Shown here: positions 5,783-7,194 of the stretch, in pieces
Numbering within the stretch: position 1 is the first letter of the stretch
Layout: the number at the start of each line of letters is the position of its first letter
From: Alkalimonas sp.
GTDB taxonomy: Bacteria > Pseudomonadota > Gammaproteobacteria > Enterobacterales > Alteromonadaceae
Length of the DNA stretch: 7,194 nt
Reading direction: 5' to 3'
NCBI GenBank assembly: GCA_022565655.1
Contig: JAIUMG010000171.1
Location: 1-7,194, forward strand
Notes under the pieces: model-generated
Seen by the model: the letters and a program-made list of their open reading frames with translations, nothing else
What the model was told of the DNA's origin: nothing
The model's database searches: none
Made by a program: the position numbers and the translations under genes

Positions 5783-6637
5783 ATGCTTTGGGAGGAGTTG
5801 GCTACCGCCAGCCGGTTTCTGCTCTATGTTTGCACCGCCATCTGCATAGGGGCATTATTTTGCTCCTGGCTTGCATCACGACACCGGCTTAGCCCTGCGC
5901 TAAGCCGGCCGTTGCTGGCACTGGTATACAGCCTTGGTGCGCTTAGCGTGGTTAGCAGCTATTTGCTGTTGGTCGGCAGCATTGCGATGGCGGGGGTAAG
6001 CGGCATGTTTGATTGGGAGTTGCTGCACTTCCTGCTGCCGGATGCCGCAGGCAAAACCATGTTGATCCAGTTGCCGGCTTTTGTTTTGCTTGGGCTGAGT
6101 TTACTGCTCAGTTCACAGAGCTGGTTGCGCTGGGTGCTGCAACTGACGGCCATCTTGCTGTTGCTGTATGGCTTTACGCTCAGTGGCCATCTGCTGCGTT
6201 TTGGTCTGCCAGGCCAACTGCTATTGCTGTTGCACCTGCTTTGTGTCGGGCTTTGGGTTGGCTCTTTGCCGGCGCTCTGGCAGCTGTGTCGCCAACATTC
6301 GGCTAACCAGTTGTATCCGCTGATGCAGCACTTTGGTCGGGTTATGCTGGTAGTATTGCCTGCTTTACTGCTAAGCGGTATTGGCATGCTGCTGTTTTTA
6401 TTTACCGATCTTGCGGCACTCTGGCAATCCAGCTACGGCCGTTGGTTGCTCGGCAAGCTGGTCTTGGTCAGCCTGCTGATCGCTTTGGGGGCACTGAATA
6501 AACTGAAATTGGTGCCAGCTTTGCAACAGCAGAAGCAAACCGCCTTAAAACATGCCATTGCGCTTGAAATGGGATTCGCTGTCTCAATCCTAAGCATAAC
6601 AGCCATCCTGACCCACTTCATTGGTTGGTCCAGTTAA
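5783..6637 (+). CDS. copD: CopD copper-resistance membrane protein
   Basis: Polytopic inner-membrane protein of the CopD family, thought to move copper across the membrane with CopC. 284 residues, close to the usual CopD length, with about eight hydrophobic helices (roughly 11-31, 43-70, 93-112, 116-135, 143-165, 186-208, 221-239, 260-281). Family features seen are GHLL (H136), HLLCVGLWVGSLP (H151, W158), YGRWLLGKLVLV, and a Glu (E262) at the start of the last helix. Start ATG 5783 is two bases after the copC stop, with AAGG in the copC end as a weak ribosome binding site, consistent with coupling. The MerR gene's promoter begins five bases after its stop, with no terminator between, so some read-through from copD into the regulator is likely. 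Confidence 0.92.
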   Translation: MLWEELATASRFLLYVCTAICIGALFCSWLASRHRLSPALSRPLLALVYSLGALSVVSSYLLLVGSIAMAGVSGMFDWELLHFLLPDAAGKTMLIQLPAFVLLGLSLLLSSQSWLRWVLQLTAILLLLYGFTLSGHLLRFGLPGQLLLLLHLLCVGLWVGSLPALWQLCRQHSANQLYPLMQHFGRVMLVVLPALLLSGIGMLLFLFTDLAALWQSSYGRWLLGKLVLVSLLIALGALNKLKLVPALQQQKQTALKHAIALEMGFAVSILSITAILTHFIGWSS

Positions 6638-6641
6638 ATCC

Positions 6642-6673
6642 TTGACTCTGGAGTTGACTCAAGGGTTTATACT
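6642..6673 (+). promoter_or_regulatory. MerR-type promoter and ZntR-like operator of the regulator gene
   Basis: -35 TTGACT (6642-6647) and -10 TATACT (6668-6673) are separated by 20 bp, the overlong spacer that MerR-family activators untwist. The spacer is filled by a dyad at 6645-6666 with halves ACTCTGGAGTT and GACTCAAGGGT, about 19 of 22 matches to the E. coli zntA operator (from memory). Transcription would start near 6680, leaving a leader of about 20 bases that holds the ribosome binding site AAGGGG. This predicts metal-dependent autoactivation of the regulator together with the following permease. Confidence 0.85.
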
Positions 6674-6698
6674 GTCTTCATAGTAGAAGGGGACACAG

Positions 6699-7139
6699 AT
6701 GAAAATTGGTGAATTGGTCAAGCGGCATGGTGTCAGTGTTGATACCATCCGCTTTTATGAAAAGCAGCAGTTATTAAGCCCAAGCGCCCGCACGGAAGCG
6801 GGCTATCGTTTGTACAATGAGGCGGACAGCAAACGGCTGGGATTTATTCTGCGCGCTAAAAGCGTTGGTTTTAGTTTGCAGCAAATCCGCGAGTTACTGC
6901 AGATAGAAGACAATAAAGCCGAGTGGCAATGCGCCGATGTCAAAGACAAGGTGCAGCAAAAAATGCAGGACATCGAGCAGCAAATGGCAGAGCTACAACG
7001 CTTTTATCAGGCCCTGCAGCAACTGGATGATGCATGTTGTGGCGGGCCTTTAAGTGCCACCGAATGCTCCATTTTGGCCGCGCTGGAACAAGGTAAGCCG
7101 GTACAGCACGAACATCATAAGGATCACACCCCATGCTAA
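6699..7139 (+). CDS. zntR: ZntR-like MerR-family metal-responsive regulator
   Basis: Transcription activator of the MerR family, closest in pattern to ZntR. 146 residues. Residues 1-70 form the winged helix-turn-helix: MKIGELVKRHGVSVDTIRFYEKQ, split here as MKIGELVKRHG and VSVDTIRFYEKQ, then RTEAGYRLY and GFSLQQIRELL. A dimerising coiled coil follows (about 80-110). Metal-loop residues are C78, C113 and C114 (DACCGG) and C123 (ECSIL), which align with ZntR C79, C114, C115 and C124. ZntR H119, a zinc ligand, aligns with L118 here. A His/Cys tail (H137, H139, H140, H143, C146) is added after LEQG. ATG 6699 has AAGGGG six bases before it. The gene overlaps the next start by seven bases. Zn(II) is the family expectation; the lost His and the copper-gene context leave open a different metal. 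Confidence 0.92.
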   Translation: MKIGELVKRHGVSVDTIRFYEKQQLLSPSARTEAGYRLYNEADSKRLGFILRAKSVGFSLQQIRELLQIEDNKAEWQCADVKDKVQQKMQDIEQQMAELQRFYQALQQLDDACCGGPLSATECSILAALEQGKPVQHEHHKDHTPC

Positions 7140-7194
7140 GTTTTGTCGACAACTTCTGGCAATTGTTTGTGCTATCCGCGCCATGGCTACTGGT
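7133..7194 (+). CDS. N-terminus of an SO_0444-type Cu/Zn efflux permease (partial)
   Basis: Only 20 residues are in the window: MLSFVDNFWQLFVLSAPWLL. The ATG at 7133 overlaps the regulator stop (ATGCTAA) and has AAGGA nine bases upstream. The pattern F-x-x-L-F-x-x-S-A-P-W-L-L is the start of the first helix of the permeases known as the SO_0444 family of Cu/Zn efflux transporters, and in Shewanella that gene also follows a ZntR-like regulator. Translational overlap implies co-expression with the regulator. With so few residues the call rests on motif plus context. Confidence 0.7.
   Translation, partial: MLSFVDNFWQLFVLSAPWLL

Noticed and set aside
5959..6387. 142-residue minus-strand frame
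   Set aside because: Antisense to the membrane helices of copD; Ser/Asn-rich composition is what reversed Leu/Ala codons produce.

Overview
The window is a metal-efflux and copper-resistance island from a Gram-negative bacterium, most likely a gammaproteobacterium of the Alteromonadales type (Rheinheimera, Alishewanella or Shewanella-like). This placement rests on remembered similarity: the RND pump variant, the ZntR-like regulator followed by an SO_0444-type permease, and the codon style. No ribosomal or other marker gene is present to confirm it. Coding density is high. There is no insertion sequence, CRISPR array, tRNA or rRNA.

Layout. Left half, minus strand (about 4656 down to 1): a short operon that starts at a TTGACA/17 bp/TATGGT promoter. 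It encodes a 130-residue exported Cys/His protein, a CusB-type periplasmic adaptor that carries an N-terminal heavy-metal-binding domain and a C-terminal DUF3347 domain, and a CusA-type RND pump whose C-terminal part lies beyond base 1. The adaptor and pump genes overlap by 11 bp, with a strong ribosome binding site inside the adaptor gene. Centre (4600-4840): a divergent control region with the minus-strand promoter, a 22-bp ZntR-type dyad, an inverted repeat over the -10 box, and a 24-codon open frame with an excellent ribosome binding site. Right half, plus strand: a second small exported Cys/His protein, copC, copD, then a ZntR-like MerR regulator with its own promoter of 20-bp spacer. The first 20 residues of an SO_0444-type permease overlap the regulator's stop.

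How the parts fit. CusBA would move Cu(I)/Ag(I) or a related cation out of the periplasm through an outer-membrane channel not present here. CopC and CopD bind and move periplasmic copper. The two small exported proteins could act as periplasmic metal carriers or sensors (inference). The MerR protein probably controls its own promoter and, through a near-identical half-site, the divergent central region, which would join both arms and the following permease into one regulon. The most unusual points are: a regulator that keeps the ZntR cysteines but has Leu where ZntR has a zinc-ligand His; the twin small CH...CxxC proteins on either side of the operator; the candidate Cys-containing leader peptide; and a CusA variant with about four extra hydrophobic segments between TM6 and TM7.
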